23,096 nucleotides of DNA from Candidatus Shapirobacteria bacterium (GTDB taxonomy: Bacteria; Patescibacteriota; Microgenomatia; UBA12405): the NCBI GenBank assembly GCA_023245435.1, contig JAHFKH010000003.1, positions 15,224-38,319 on the forward strand, given 5' to 3'. The translations under genes were made by a program, and so were the position numbers. Positions 14,176 through 21,189 of this stretch are shown here, piece after piece; position 1 is the stretch's first letter; each line of letters starts with the position of its first letter. A model generated the notes under the pieces. That model was not told the DNA's origin. It made no database searches and saw only the letters and a list, made by a program, of their open reading frames with translations.

Positions 14176-14874
14176 ATGATCGACAAAAATAAACTCCCTA
14201 AACATATTGCCATAATTATGGACGGAAATAGACGCTGGGCACGACAAAAGGGATTACCCGATGGTAAAGGTCATGAAGCTGGAGCGGCTAATTTACAAAA
14301 AATTGTGGAATATTGCCGTGATTTGGGTATAAAACATTTGACAGTTTATGCACTATCAACTGAAAACTGGAGATTACGCTCCCCTGTTGAAGTAAAAGGA
14401 TTATTTGATTTATTAATTCGAGTAGTTAAAACTAAGGCCGAAGAATATCAAAAATCAGGAATTAAATTTTTTGTATTAGGAAATTTTCAAGCATTTCCTC
14501 TGAAGGTCAAAGATGCAATTAAAAAAATATTGTCGATGGTGATTGTTAAAGAGAAGATTCAGTTTAATATTGCTCTAAATTATGGTGGACGGGATGAAAT
14601 TGTGAATGCGATTAAAAATATTATAAAAAATAAAATACCGGCTAATAAAATTGATGAAAAATTAATTTCGGATTATTTATATACCAAGGATCAACCAGAC
14701 CCTGATTTAGTGATTAGACCGGGAGGAGAATTTAGATTAAGTAATTTTTTGTTATGGCAAATGTCGTACGCCGAACTTTATTTTACCGATATTTTATGGC
14801 CGGATTTTACTCCCAAAGAAATGGAAAAAGTGATTGAGTGGTATCAACAAAGAGAACGAAGAATGGGAAAATAA
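14176..14874 (+). CDS. uppS: Isoprenyl transferase (undecaprenyl diphosphate synthase family)
   Basis: 232 residues, normal length. IAIIMDGNRRWARQKGL near residues 11-27 is the cis-prenyltransferase signature with the catalytic Asp. LTVYALSTENWRR-type sequence (YALSTENWRLRSPVE) follows, and the C-terminus RPGGEFRLSNFLLWQMSYAE matches the conserved R-(T/P)-(S/G)-GE-x-RLSNFLLWQ motif that binds isopentenyl diphosphate. The enzyme makes the C55 lipid carrier for cell-wall precursors. It stands alone downstream of the rRNA terminator and is convergent with the pilin genes. Murein-modifying SpoIID is encoded nearby. Confidence 0.95.
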   Translation: MIDKNKLPKHIAIIMDGNRRWARQKGLPDGKGHEAGAANLQKIVEYCRDLGIKHLTVYALSTENWRLRSPVEVKGLFDLLIRVVKTKAEEYQKSGIKFFVLGNFQAFPLKVKDAIKKILSMVIVKEKIQFNIALNYGGRDEIVNAIKNIIKNKIPANKIDEKLISDYLYTKDQPDPDLVIRPGGEFRLSNFLLWQMSYAELYFTDILWPDFTPKEMEKVIEWYQQRERRMGK

Positions 14875-14877
14875 TTT

Positions 14878-15168
14878 TTACAAAAATTTTATTCCGAGGG
14901 CGACTTGGATAAGTTGAGCGACAAAATAAGAGACAAATATAATAACAAAACCAATAAGGCCAGCGGTAATTTGGCCGTAACCTTGCTTCATTTTATTTGC
15001 GTCACCTGCAGCGGTCATCAGAGTGATGCCACCCATGATTAGGGTAACTAAAAGAAATAAACCGGCGGCGGGATAAATATATTTTAATAGTTCGGTAATG
15101 ACAGAACCGACATCGGGAAATTTTTTGACAATATTATCAGAAGCAGTTATCGAACTAAATGTATCCAT
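14878..15168 (-). CDS. T4SS pilin-like small membrane protein (second copy)
   Basis: 96 residues with two hydrophobic helices (about 33-54 and 70-93) separated by a short polar turn containing GDANKMKQGYGQI. This matches the VirB2/TrbC-like pilin family (T4SS_pilin, PF18895) common in CPR genomes. No clear cleavable signal peptide is seen, unlike its upstream neighbour, which may be matured differently. It follows that neighbour after a 3-nt gap. VirB2-type pilins form conjugative or surface pili; no VirB4/VirB6 gene lies in the window. Confidence 0.72.
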   Translation of the reverse strand: MDTFSSITASDNIVKKFPDVGSVITELLKYIYPAAGLFLLVTLIMGGITLMTAAGDANKMKQGYGQITAGLIGFVIIFVSYFVAQLIQVALGIKFL

Positions 15169-15171
15169 ATT

Positions 15172-15528
15172 TTATAAACCGGGAATTTGTAAAATATTTA
15201 AAGCAATTAGACGTAAAATAAAAACACCAAAAATTGAGACAAATAACCCTGTAATAGCAGAAGTTATAGTTTCTTGGGCTCCCTGAATAGCTTTGGGGTC
15301 ACCACTGGCGGTGGCCATCAGGAAAAATCCATAAACCATCATTAAAAAAGCAACTCCACCAGCCACTCCAAAAATCCAGGTTGATAACCAAGCCACAAAT
15401 GGACCAATTTCGACAGGAATACAACCCAAAGCTGTATCAATTTTATTGGCAGTGCCCGAACAAAAAGGGTCAGCAGCAAAAGTACTTTGAGGGAAAATGA
15501 GCGATAGCAAAATAAATATCCAGAACAT
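15172..15528 (-). CDS. T4SS pilin-like protein with signal peptide
   Basis: 118 residues. An N-terminal signal peptide (MFWIFILLSLIFPQSTFAAD, cleavage after AxA near residue 18) is followed by a short segment with two Cys (DPFCSGTANKIDTALGCI), which could form a disulfide outside the cell. Two hydrophobic helices come next (about 46-74 and 86-112), separated by ATASGDPKAIQGAQETI; this GD-x-x-x-I/M-x-x-(A/G) turn is shared with the downstream copy. Together they make a tandem VirB2-like pilin pair. A TATACT box 7 nt before the ATG suggests a leaderless mRNA. Confidence 0.75.
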   Translation of the reverse strand: MFWIFILLSLIFPQSTFAADPFCSGTANKIDTALGCIPVEIGPFVAWLSTWIFGVAGGVAFLMMVYGFFLMATASGDPKAIQGAQETITSAITGLFVSIFGVFILRLIALNILQIPGL

Positions 15529-15535
15529 TAAGAAT

Positions 15536-15541
15536 AGTATA
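15536..15541 (-). promoter_or_regulatory. -10 box of the pilin operon (leaderless)
   Basis: TATACT on the minus strand, ending 7 nt before the ATG at 15528. Confidence 0.5.
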
Positions 15542-15549
15542 GCAAATGG

Positions 15550-15555
15550 TAAAAT
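15550..15555 (+). promoter_or_regulatory. -10-like box of the SpoIID gene (leaderless)
   Basis: TAAAAT ending 6 nt before the GTG start at 15562, divergent from the pilin promoter in a 33-nt gap. Confidence 0.4.
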
Positions 15556-15561
15556 TATTGA

Positions 15562-17250
15562 GTGAAGAAAATTGGATTAATTGGCCTAATATTGTGGTTG
15601 TGTTTTGTTAATTTTGCCTTGGCAAAAACAATCGATGAAGAACTGGCAGATATTGCAAGCCAAATTGCAGCAATTGAAAATTCAATGGCACCATTAAAAA
15701 AAGAATCGGGGTCGTTACAACAAAAAATTAATAGTGCCAAAAGTGCGATAACGCAAGCTGAATCACAAATGGTACTTTTGGATCAAAGATTGGTCGACAA
15801 AGAAGCAGATATGGAAGTGCAGCGAATTTTGATGGGGGAAAGGGTACGACGATATTATATTAATTCAAAAAAATATAGCCCGTTGATGATTTTTTTATCG
15901 GCCCAGGAAAGTAGTGGTTTATTACGCCAATATGCCTTATTTCAGGCAGTAATTTCACAAGATAAAAATACAATTACCAACTATATTTTGGATTTAAAAA
16001 ATTTGGAATTAAATAAACAAAAAGTATTGGTAGAAAAAAATAAAATTGCCGTAATTAAAAAAGACATGGAAACTAGATTTGGTTTTTTGTCGGCGGAATT
16101 GAAAAAAGCCGAAGCATATAAACAAGTATTAAGCCAAAAACAACAACAATTAATTGCTGAAAAAACGGCAATGTTTAATACATCAGTTGGTGATGTGTCA
16201 TCGTCGGATGATCCGGCCTCGCGGGCTGATTATAATCCGGGATTTAGTCCGGCATTTGCTGTTTTTTCTTTTGGCGCACCTCATCGAAAAGGAATGAGTC
16301 AATACGGAGCGTATGGTCGGGCAAAATCAGGCCAAGGTTACGAAACAATTTTAAAAGCCTATTATGGTGACATTAAAATTGAAAAAATGGATTCACCTGA
16401 TTCAATTAGAACTACAGTTGGGACACTACCGTTTGAAAATAATTATTTGGTGGGAATTGCGGAAATGCCAGCAAATTGGGGTGATAATGGTGGTTATGAG
16501 GCATTAAAAGCTCAGGCAATTGCCGCCAGAACCTATGCAATAAATTCAACAAATAATTTATCGGGGACTATTTGTGTGACTGAAGCCTGTCAGGTTTATA
16601 GTAGATCTCGTTATAACTCCCCTGGTCGATGGAAACAGGCGGTGGAAGATACTAAAGGAATGGTAATTAAAAGTAATAAAACAGGAAAAGTATTTTCAAC
16701 GATGTATGCATCAACATCAGGTGGGGCAATAATGTCTTATACTTCGGCCGATCATAATACACCCCAAATTTGGGATACAAAATGTGGCAACCAAGGTTGT
16801 TGGCCAAATGATGCTTATGAAAAATTGGCGGGATCGTCGTGGTATTACAAAGGTTGGTATAAAAGCCGAAGTAACAATGCTTATGGACGATCGAGTCCCT
16901 GGTTAAATCAAGAGGAATTTACCGATATAGTTAATGCAATTTTATATAATTCAAAAACCAATGACTCAAGTCATTTGTCACAAATTAATAACTGTATTGG
17001 GTCGTGTGATAGTAATGCCTGGTCTCGCGATGAATTAAAACGTCAGGTCAGTGACAAAGGTGGACCTATTTCCTCAATAAATTCGATTTCAGTTGATTAT
17101 TCGACAGGTGGGTATACTCAGACAGTGAGAGTGTCAACAGATAAAGGTGATTTTAGTTTTGACGGAACAATGTTTAAGGATATTTTTACTCTCCGTGCCC
17201 CTGGTGCCATCACTGCCAAATCGAGTTTGTTTAATATTGAGAAAAAATAA
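15562..17250 (+). CDS. Exported coiled-coil protein with SpoIID/LytB domain
   Basis: 562 residues from a GTG start. A signal peptide (MKKIGLIGLILWLCFVNFALA) is followed by a long coiled coil (about 24-205) like those of PcsB/EnvC-type wall regulators. A Ser/Asp linker then leads into a SpoIID-type domain. FGAPHRKGMSQYGAYGRAKSG (237-257) and LVGIAEMPANWG (296-307, candidate catalytic Glu301) with YEALKAQAIAARTYA (312-326) are its signatures. SpoIID is a lytic transglycosylase acting on denuded glycan strands. Paired cysteines (CVTEAC, CGNQGC, CIGSC) suggest disulfides outside the cell. In Bacillus SpoIID the GMSQYGA motif comes after the EMP motif; here it comes first, as in SpoIID/LytB proteins of other phyla. 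Probably remodels peptidoglycan at division or around surface appendages. Confidence 0.9.
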   Translation: MKKIGLIGLILWLCFVNFALAKTIDEELADIASQIAAIENSMAPLKKESGSLQQKINSAKSAITQAESQMVLLDQRLVDKEADMEVQRILMGERVRRYYINSKKYSPLMIFLSAQESSGLLRQYALFQAVISQDKNTITNYILDLKNLELNKQKVLVEKNKIAVIKKDMETRFGFLSAELKKAEAYKQVLSQKQQQLIAEKTAMFNTSVGDVSSSDDPASRADYNPGFSPAFAVFSFGAPHRKGMSQYGAYGRAKSGQGYETILKAYYGDIKIEKMDSPDSIRTTVGTLPFENNYLVGIAEMPANWGDNGGYEALKAQAIAARTYAINSTNNLSGTICVTEACQVYSRSRYNSPGRWKQAVEDTKGMVIKSNKTGKVFSTMYASTSGGAIMSYTSADHNTPQIWDTKCGNQGCWPNDAYEKLAGSSWYYKGWYKSRSNNAYGRSSPWLNQEEFTDIVNAILYNSKTNDSSHLSQINNCIGSCDSNAWSRDELKRQVSDKGGPISSINSISVDYSTGGYTQTVRVSTDKGDFSFDGTMFKDIFTLRAPGAITAKSSLFNIEKK

Positions 17251-17252
17251 AA

Positions 17253-17759
17253 ATGATTCTGATTTATTCGTTTGCCAATAGTTGGGGGACGAATATTTCG
17301 AGAAGGGTATTGGCAGAGTTAGAAAGAATTTTGGGTAAGGAAAAAATTAATTATCAAATTGTATATTTTTCACCTCAGAAATTTTTTGATAAAAATATAA
17401 ATGGTGGTAATTATGATTTGATTGTGGGATTGGGTGATTTCTCAGGCAATATTTATAAAATTAGAATGGAAACGGTGGCTCATAATCGTTTTGGCGATAA
17501 GCCAATTAATCCCCTGTCGCCATATTGTTTGGAACTGTCAATGCCTGAAATGGACATTGTAGACAGTAACGTTTTTGGAGTAGGAGAAAATATGGGAAGT
17601 TATAATTGCAACTTTATGGCTTATAAAATTCAAGATTATATTAATAAACATAATTTAAATTTAAAGCAATTATTTTTTCACATTGGAAAAATGGCTGAGG
17701 CAAAAAGTGTGGCAAATAATATTGCTGATTTGTTGGTAGTTAATAAAATGTTAAAATAG
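17253..17759 (+). CDS. Pyroglutamyl-peptidase-like protein (C15 fold)
   Basis: 168 residues, shorter than the roughly 200-215 of pyrrolidone carboxyl peptidases. YDLIVGLGDFSGNIYKIRMETVAHNRF places Glu73; MGSYNCNFMAYKI places Cys119; LFFHIGKM places His143. This is the Glu-Cys-His triad order of family C15, with the CN-x-x-x-Y context. The segment LSPYCLELSMPEMDIV is unfamiliar, so the substrate may differ. It starts 2 nt after the SpoIID stop and is surely co-transcribed; there is no signal peptide. C15 enzymes remove N-terminal pyroglutamate; a wall-peptide or salvage role is only a guess. Confidence 0.7.
   Translation: MILIYSFANSWGTNISRRVLAELERILGKEKINYQIVYFSPQKFFDKNINGGNYDLIVGLGDFSGNIYKIRMETVAHNRFGDKPINPLSPYCLELSMPEMDIVDSNVFGVGENMGSYNCNFMAYKIQDYINKHNLNLKQLFFHIGKMAEAKSVANNIADLLVVNKMLK
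17752..17757 (+). promoter_or_regulatory. -10-like box before the PH-domain gene
   Basis: TAAAAT overlapping the upstream stop codon and ending 5 nt before the ATG at 17763. Supports the first ATG as start. Chance is possible in AT-rich sequence. Confidence 0.3.
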
Positions 17760-17762
17760 GCT

Positions 17763-18536
17763 ATGGTAAGAGCTCTTGATTTAGATACAGTAGCACCGGA
17801 TGACCAAATAAAATCACCCCCTACCCCCTCTTTGACTAAAGAGGGGAAAAATATTATTTTGAATAATAATGTAAAGTTACCAAATAATCAAAAGAATCGT
17901 AGTACAACTCCAAAAGATATGGTTGATAAAAATATGGCCATATTTAGGCAAAAGGTTTATGATGTTTTGGGACATACTTCAAACCCACTATCATCATTTT
18001 TGGTAAAACCACATGTATTTAAATTTAGAGAACAGGATGATGCTGAAGAAATAATTTTGGTGATGCGACCACATTGGTTTACCAATGTTTCGTGGATAAT
18101 TATGACCATGTTTATGTTAATGGTGCCAACATTAGTCCGTTTTTTACCAGTATGGGGAGGAGTACCGTTGCGATATCAAATGTTGGGAATTTTGTTTTGG
18201 TATATGGTAACTTTGGCATTTGCTTTGGAAAAATTTTTATCATGGTATTTTGATGTATATATCATTACCGATGAGCGGGTGATTGATATTGAATTTAGAA
18301 ATTTATTAGATAAAAAGTTTTCAGAAGCTAAGATATCATTGATTCAAGATGTGGCTTCAAATGTTCGAGGTATCTCACAAACCATGTTTAATTATGGAGA
18401 TGTATTGATTCAAACAGCATCGGCAATACCAGAAATTTGTTTTGAAAAAGTTCCAAATCCTGACAAGGTAATTAAAGTTTTACAAATGATGCGACAAGAA
18501 GAAGAACAAGAAGCCATCGATGGGAGGGTCCGATAA
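17763..18536 (+). CDS. Membrane protein with bacterial PH domain
   Basis: 257 residues. Residues 1-55 look disordered and contain the palindrome-encoded SPPTPSLTKEGKN. Then a soluble stretch (VKPHVFKFREQDDAEEIILVMRPHW), two hydrophobic helices (about 108-129 and 138-158) and a C-terminal bPH2-like domain: FDVYIITDERVIDIEFRNLLDKKF with SLIQDVASNVRGISQTMFNYGDVLI and a closing helix. This is the YdbS/YdbT-like family of PH-domain membrane proteins of uncertain function. ATGs at Met53 and Met58 follow the repeat and are alternative starts, but the -10-like box favours the first. It overlaps the next gene by one base (TAATG). Confidence 0.8.
   Translation: MVRALDLDTVAPDDQIKSPPTPSLTKEGKNIILNNNVKLPNNQKNRSTTPKDMVDKNMAIFRQKVYDVLGHTSNPLSSFLVKPHVFKFREQDDAEEIILVMRPHWFTNVSWIIMTMFMLMVPTLVRFLPVWGGVPLRYQMLGILFWYMVTLAFALEKFLSWYFDVYIITDERVIDIEFRNLLDKKFSEAKISLIQDVASNVRGISQTMFNYGDVLIQTASAIPEICFEKVPNPDKVIKVLQMMRQEEEQEAIDGRVR
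17825..17846. repeat. In-frame palindromic element in the PH-domain gene
   Basis: Perfect 9-bp inverted repeat CCCCTCTTT (17825-17833), loop GACT, AAAGAGGGG (17838-17846). It is C-rich unlike the surrounding AT-rich sequence and encodes part of PPTPSLTKEGK, a peptide string seen in many unrelated proteins where small palindromic repeats have inserted in frame. No other copy was found in this window. Confidence 0.6.
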
Positions 18537-18754
18537 TGATTCCTGATTTAAGTATATATTTGATAATTTTGGAAAAAATATTTGCGTTTGTGGGTACAGG
18601 TTTATATTTAATTTTTGCGGTTGTAATAGTAAAACAAGTCTCGATGATGACTAAAAATGTTTATGATAAATTTAATGCAGTGGTAATTGTCTTTTCCTAT
18701 ATTCATTTGGCTTTAGCAATATTTTTAATGGTGATGGGAATGATTTGGCTGTAG
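18536..18754 (+). CDS. Small membrane protein with two helices
   Basis: 72 residues. Two hydrophobic segments (about 5-29, ILEKIFAFVGTGLYLIFAVVIV, and 46-71) flank a short polar stretch, QVSMMTKNVYDKFNAV. Family not recognised; similar small two-helix proteins of this pattern occur in CPR genomes. The start overlaps the PH gene stop by one base, so translation is coupled and the two probably work together at the membrane. Confidence 0.72.
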   Translation: MIPDLSIYLIILEKIFAFVGTGLYLIFAVVIVKQVSMMTKNVYDKFNAVVIVFSYIHLALAIFLMVMGMIWL

Positions 18755-18760
18755 TATCAT
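18755..18760 (+). promoter_or_regulatory. -10-like box deciding the GTG start at 18766
   Basis: TATCAT ending 5 nt before the GTG, directly after the upstream stop codon. Confidence 0.35.
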
Positions 18761-18765
18761 AAATT

Positions 18766-20085
18766 GTGGGATATAAAGTTACAAAAAACAATTCAGATAA
18801 TTTTTGGGAAGATAATAAAAATAATTCGTTTGGTTTGGATAATAAATTAATTATTACGCTGAATAAAAATGTAATTACGGTTGAAGGTCACGGAGCCGAT
18901 GCTTATATATGGAGAGATAATAAAAAAGCTAAAATTTCAAATGACGAGAAAATAGTAAAAGGAATCGTAAAAAATGGCGATAAATTATTTTTAGGAGATG
19001 AAGTTATAGTTGAATTTTTTTTAACAAAACATAATTTAAATTTGCCAAAAATTAATTGGAATTTGTGGATAGGAGTAATAATTTTGCTTTCTTTGGCAGT
19101 GATAATTTTTACCGGTTGGAAACGAACAGTTGAGATCAAAACTGAAAATGAATATCAGAAAAATTTAACCATAATTAAGGATAAAATATCAAAATCTGAC
19201 GAATTAAAAAGTATTGATCCGGAAACAAGTTTAAAACTATTATCTGAGGCAAAAAATAATTTGCCATTAATTAAAATTAACAAAAAGCATATTACAGAGA
19301 CAAATGAAATAGAAAAACAAATTGAGGAAAAAATGGCAATTAGTGGATCGACTGAAGTGGTGGGATTTAGCGATATTTACAATGCCAAAACGGCGGATGC
19401 GGTTGATAGAAATTATGACAAAATGGCAGTATCTGGAAATTTGGCGGTGTTGACTGAGATTAAAACTGGAAAAATAATTTTGGTAAATTTGGACTCAGGA
19501 AAAGTTGATAAATTTGAAGTCAACAAAGAGATAACTAATATAATTGATGTTATTTTTGCCAATAAAAATATATTTATTTATGATGGAAAGGATATTTGGG
19601 ATATTAAAAATAATAAAGTGGCTCAAATCGGAGACGAAGTTTTTACCAAAGTACTTAATTGGAATAGTAGTTGGTACTTGTTGGGACAAGATGGAAAAAT
19701 TAAAAAATTTAATGATAATAAAATTAGCAATTGGACAAGTGACAGTGCAACTTTGATTAACAAGCCAGTAGGTATGGCCATTGACGCAACGGTGTGGGTA
19801 GTTGATGGTGGCGGTAACGTAGCAAATTACGAAAAAGGAATTAACAAAAAATGGGCATCGTCAATCAATATTGCCAATGAAAAAATAATTGGGATAACAA
19901 CAACTGCTGATAGCAATAAAGTGGCGATAATTTCTGATAAAAAAGTTTATATATTTGAAAAGAATGGGGGAAAACTGATGGCGACTCACAATTTTGAAAA
20001 AATTGGAATAATTGAGGCTAAAATGGGAAATAATGAACAAATATATGTTTTGGGGCAAGATCAAAAAATATATAAGGTAAAATAA
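18766..20085 (+). CDS. Single-pass membrane protein, possible beta-propeller
   Basis: 439 residues, GTG start. Residues 1-90 form a beta-rich N-terminal domain (LIITLNKNVITVEGHGADAYIW, then KNGDKLFLGDEVIVEFF), recalling FHA-like or phosphatase-associated domains but not assignable. A membrane helix follows (about 97-120), then a lysine-rich helical linker (about 120-195). The rest consists of repeating strand units ending in I/V-x-x-I/V, such as GKIILVNLDSGKVDKF, NIFIYDGKDIWDI, WYLLGQDGKIKKF, VWVVDGGGNVANY, VAIISDKKVYIFEK and IYVLGQDQKIYKV. These look like blades of a WD40/PQQ-like propeller. Topology and function unknown; a sensor or scaffold is plausible. smpB follows after 3 nt. Confidence 0.75.
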   Translation: MGYKVTKNNSDNFWEDNKNNSFGLDNKLIITLNKNVITVEGHGADAYIWRDNKKAKISNDEKIVKGIVKNGDKLFLGDEVIVEFFLTKHNLNLPKINWNLWIGVIILLSLAVIIFTGWKRTVEIKTENEYQKNLTIIKDKISKSDELKSIDPETSLKLLSEAKNNLPLIKINKKHITETNEIEKQIEEKMAISGSTEVVGFSDIYNAKTADAVDRNYDKMAVSGNLAVLTEIKTGKIILVNLDSGKVDKFEVNKEITNIIDVIFANKNIFIYDGKDIWDIKNNKVAQIGDEVFTKVLNWNSSWYLLGQDGKIKKFNDNKISNWTSDSATLINKPVGMAIDATVWVVDGGGNVANYEKGINKKWASSINIANEKIIGITTTADSNKVAIISDKKVYIFEKNGGKLMATHNFEKIGIIEAKMGNNEQIYVLGQDQKIYKVK

Positions 20086-20088
20086 GGA
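20078..20088 (+). promoter_or_regulatory. -10-like box and AAGGAG before smpB
   Basis: TAAAAT (20078-20083) ends 5 nt before the GTG at 20089. AAGGA touches the start codon, too close for a normal Shine-Dalgarno spacing, so leaderless initiation fits better. Confidence 0.35.
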
Positions 20089-20496
20089 GTGAGATATTTT
20101 AACCGCGATAGTCGGGATTACAATTTTATAGATAAATTTGAAGCGGGTATGGCGCTGTCTGGGGCTGATGCCAAGGCATTGCGAGTGGCTGGAGTTCACT
20201 TTAACGGCGCTAAAGTAGAAATCATCAATGGTGTGCCTACAGTATTCAATTTGACCATAACTCCCTATAAATTTGCCCAAAATAAAGAGGTGGATAAAAG
20301 TAATGAACGAAAGTTGTTGTTAACCAAAAAAGAAATTGCCAAACTACAAAGTTTACGCCATCAAAAATATATGTTGATTCCGGTGTCGATTTTTACCAAG
20401 GGCCGATGGTTTAAGATGGAAGTGGGAGTGGGGAGAAAGATGAAAAAATACGAAAAGAGAGAGAAAATTAAGGCAAGAGAAAATATCGTTGAGTAA
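20089..20496 (+). CDS. smpB: SsrA-binding protein SmpB, short C-terminal tail
   Basis: 135 residues against about 150-160 in the family. The OB-fold is well matched: FEAGMALSGADAKALRVAGVHF, INGVPTVFNLTITPYKF, KLLLTKKEIAKLQSL, MLIPVSIFTKGRWFKMEVGVGRKMKKYEKREKIK read in pieces. SmpB binds the tRNA-like domain of tmRNA and takes it to stalled ribosomes; its C-terminal tail enters the empty mRNA channel. Here the tail ends KKYEKREKIKARENIVE, about ten residues before the E. coli end, missing the equivalent of the distal helix. The GTG start at 20089 is the only start that keeps NRDSRDYNF. The tmRNA is encoded less than 300 nt downstream on the opposite strand. Confidence 0.95.
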   Translation: MRYFNRDSRDYNFIDKFEAGMALSGADAKALRVAGVHFNGAKVEIINGVPTVFNLTITPYKFAQNKEVDKSNERKLLLTKKEIAKLQSLRHQKYMLIPVSIFTKGRWFKMEVGVGRKMKKYEKREKIKARENIVE

Positions 20497-20505
20497 TTTT
20501 GTTGG

Positions 20506-20514
20506 TGATATAAT
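20506..20514 (+). promoter_or_regulatory. Extended -10 of the RHH-like gene (leaderless)
   Basis: TGATATAAT: extended TGn plus perfect TATAAT (20509-20514), ending 8 nt before the ATG at 20523. Confidence 0.55.
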
Positions 20515-20522
20515 TTTGTTAT

Positions 20523-20726
20523 ATGACAAATAAACCAGTTACTCATGAAAACATAGAAATATTATTACCAGTTGATACTATTAAAGCTATTGAGGATTAT
20601 GCTCAGGTTTACGGAATGTCATTTGATGAAGCAACACAAAGATTTATTACAATAGGGAGAGGCTTGGAACAATTTGCGTCTGAATCTGGTACAAAAATAG
20701 AAATAAGACAACCAAAAGTAAAGTAA
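20523..20726 (+). CDS. Small ribbon-helix-helix-like protein
   Basis: 67 residues. ENIEILLPVDTIKAIEDYAQVYGMSFDEATQRFITIGRGLEQF, read in pieces, gives a short strand followed by two helices, the pattern of RHH/CopG/Arc-type proteins, with a polar tail. RHH dimers bind DNA through the strand, often as antitoxins or autorepressors; no toxin gene is adjacent. Its stop codon (20724-20726) abuts the CCA end of the tmRNA encoded on the other strand, so any 3' extension of pre-tmRNA is antisense to this gene. Confidence 0.65.
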   Translation: MTNKPVTHENIEILLPVDTIKAIEDYAQVYGMSFDEATQRFITIGRGLEQFASESGTKIEIRQPKVK

Positions 20727-21181
20727 TGGCGGAGATGCTCCGTGTTGAGCGGAGGTCCAGGGTCGAAATTAAAAAACGTCTACAAGCTTAAAATACTTTA
20801 TCCTACGCCCATAACAACTAAAGTAAATGAAAAGTGTGATGGTGTCGATTGGTGTGGGCATTACCCCACTCTTAATTTTTAAAAAAATCGAGATTTTTAA
20901 AAAAGCATTTCAGATTAAATTACACCAGTTAAACTGTCCTGAAAAAACGGAGTAACCGATGTCTTGTTAAATTAAGCTAAAGCGTAATTTAAAGCAGAAG
21001 CATTGGAACCAATAAAGGAGCCAGTGACTTCAGTGAGAGTAGATTTAGCCGAAGCTAAAGCAGCTTTCAAAGATTTGCTAATGTTAGTAGCATGTTTGTT
21101 TTGACCTTGTTTTACGACTCATAGATCAAAGTCGGCTTGCAGTTTTTTAAAGTACAGGCTCTGTCAATTCTTGACATCTCC
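20727..21181 (-). ncRNA. ssrA: tmRNA (SsrA) with long tag frame and unusual acceptor
   Basis: 455 nt on the minus strand. The 5' GGAGATG (21175-21181) pairs with CATCTCC (20731-20737), followed by G73 and encoded CCA (20727-20729). The T arm is CTCCG-CTCAACA-CGGAG; GAATTGACAG near the 5' end and GTAGACG near the 3' end match conserved tmRNA blocks. Pseudoknot 1 is visible: CGACT/AGTCG with TTTGATC/GGTCAAA. Eight nt later an open frame starts at GCT (21089-21091) and ends ALNYALA-TAA (20972-20974): 39 codons, beginning ATNISKSLKAALAS, far above the usual 8-15 or so. The acceptor has A3:U70 and G73, not the G3:U70/A73 that alanyl-tRNA synthetase reads. SmpB is encoded nearby. Released on stalled ribosomes, it tags proteins for proteolysis. 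Confidence 0.95.
20972..21091 (-). other. Tag-peptide reading frame of tmRNA
   Basis: Resume codon GCT at 21089-21091, 39 sense codons, TAA at 20972-20974. Starts ATNISKSL, ends ASALNYALA. The terminal YALA matches tags degraded by ClpXP-type proteases. In-frame Ala codons at positions 10 and 11 are alternative resume points (30 or 29 residues), but the 8-nt gap from pseudoknot 1 favours the first. Confidence 0.75.
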
Positions 21182-21189
21182 AGGATTGG

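Noticed and set aside
19861..20280. Minus-strand frame of 139 codons opposite the propeller and smpB genes
   Set aside because: Antisense to two supported genes, composition-driven, no motif.
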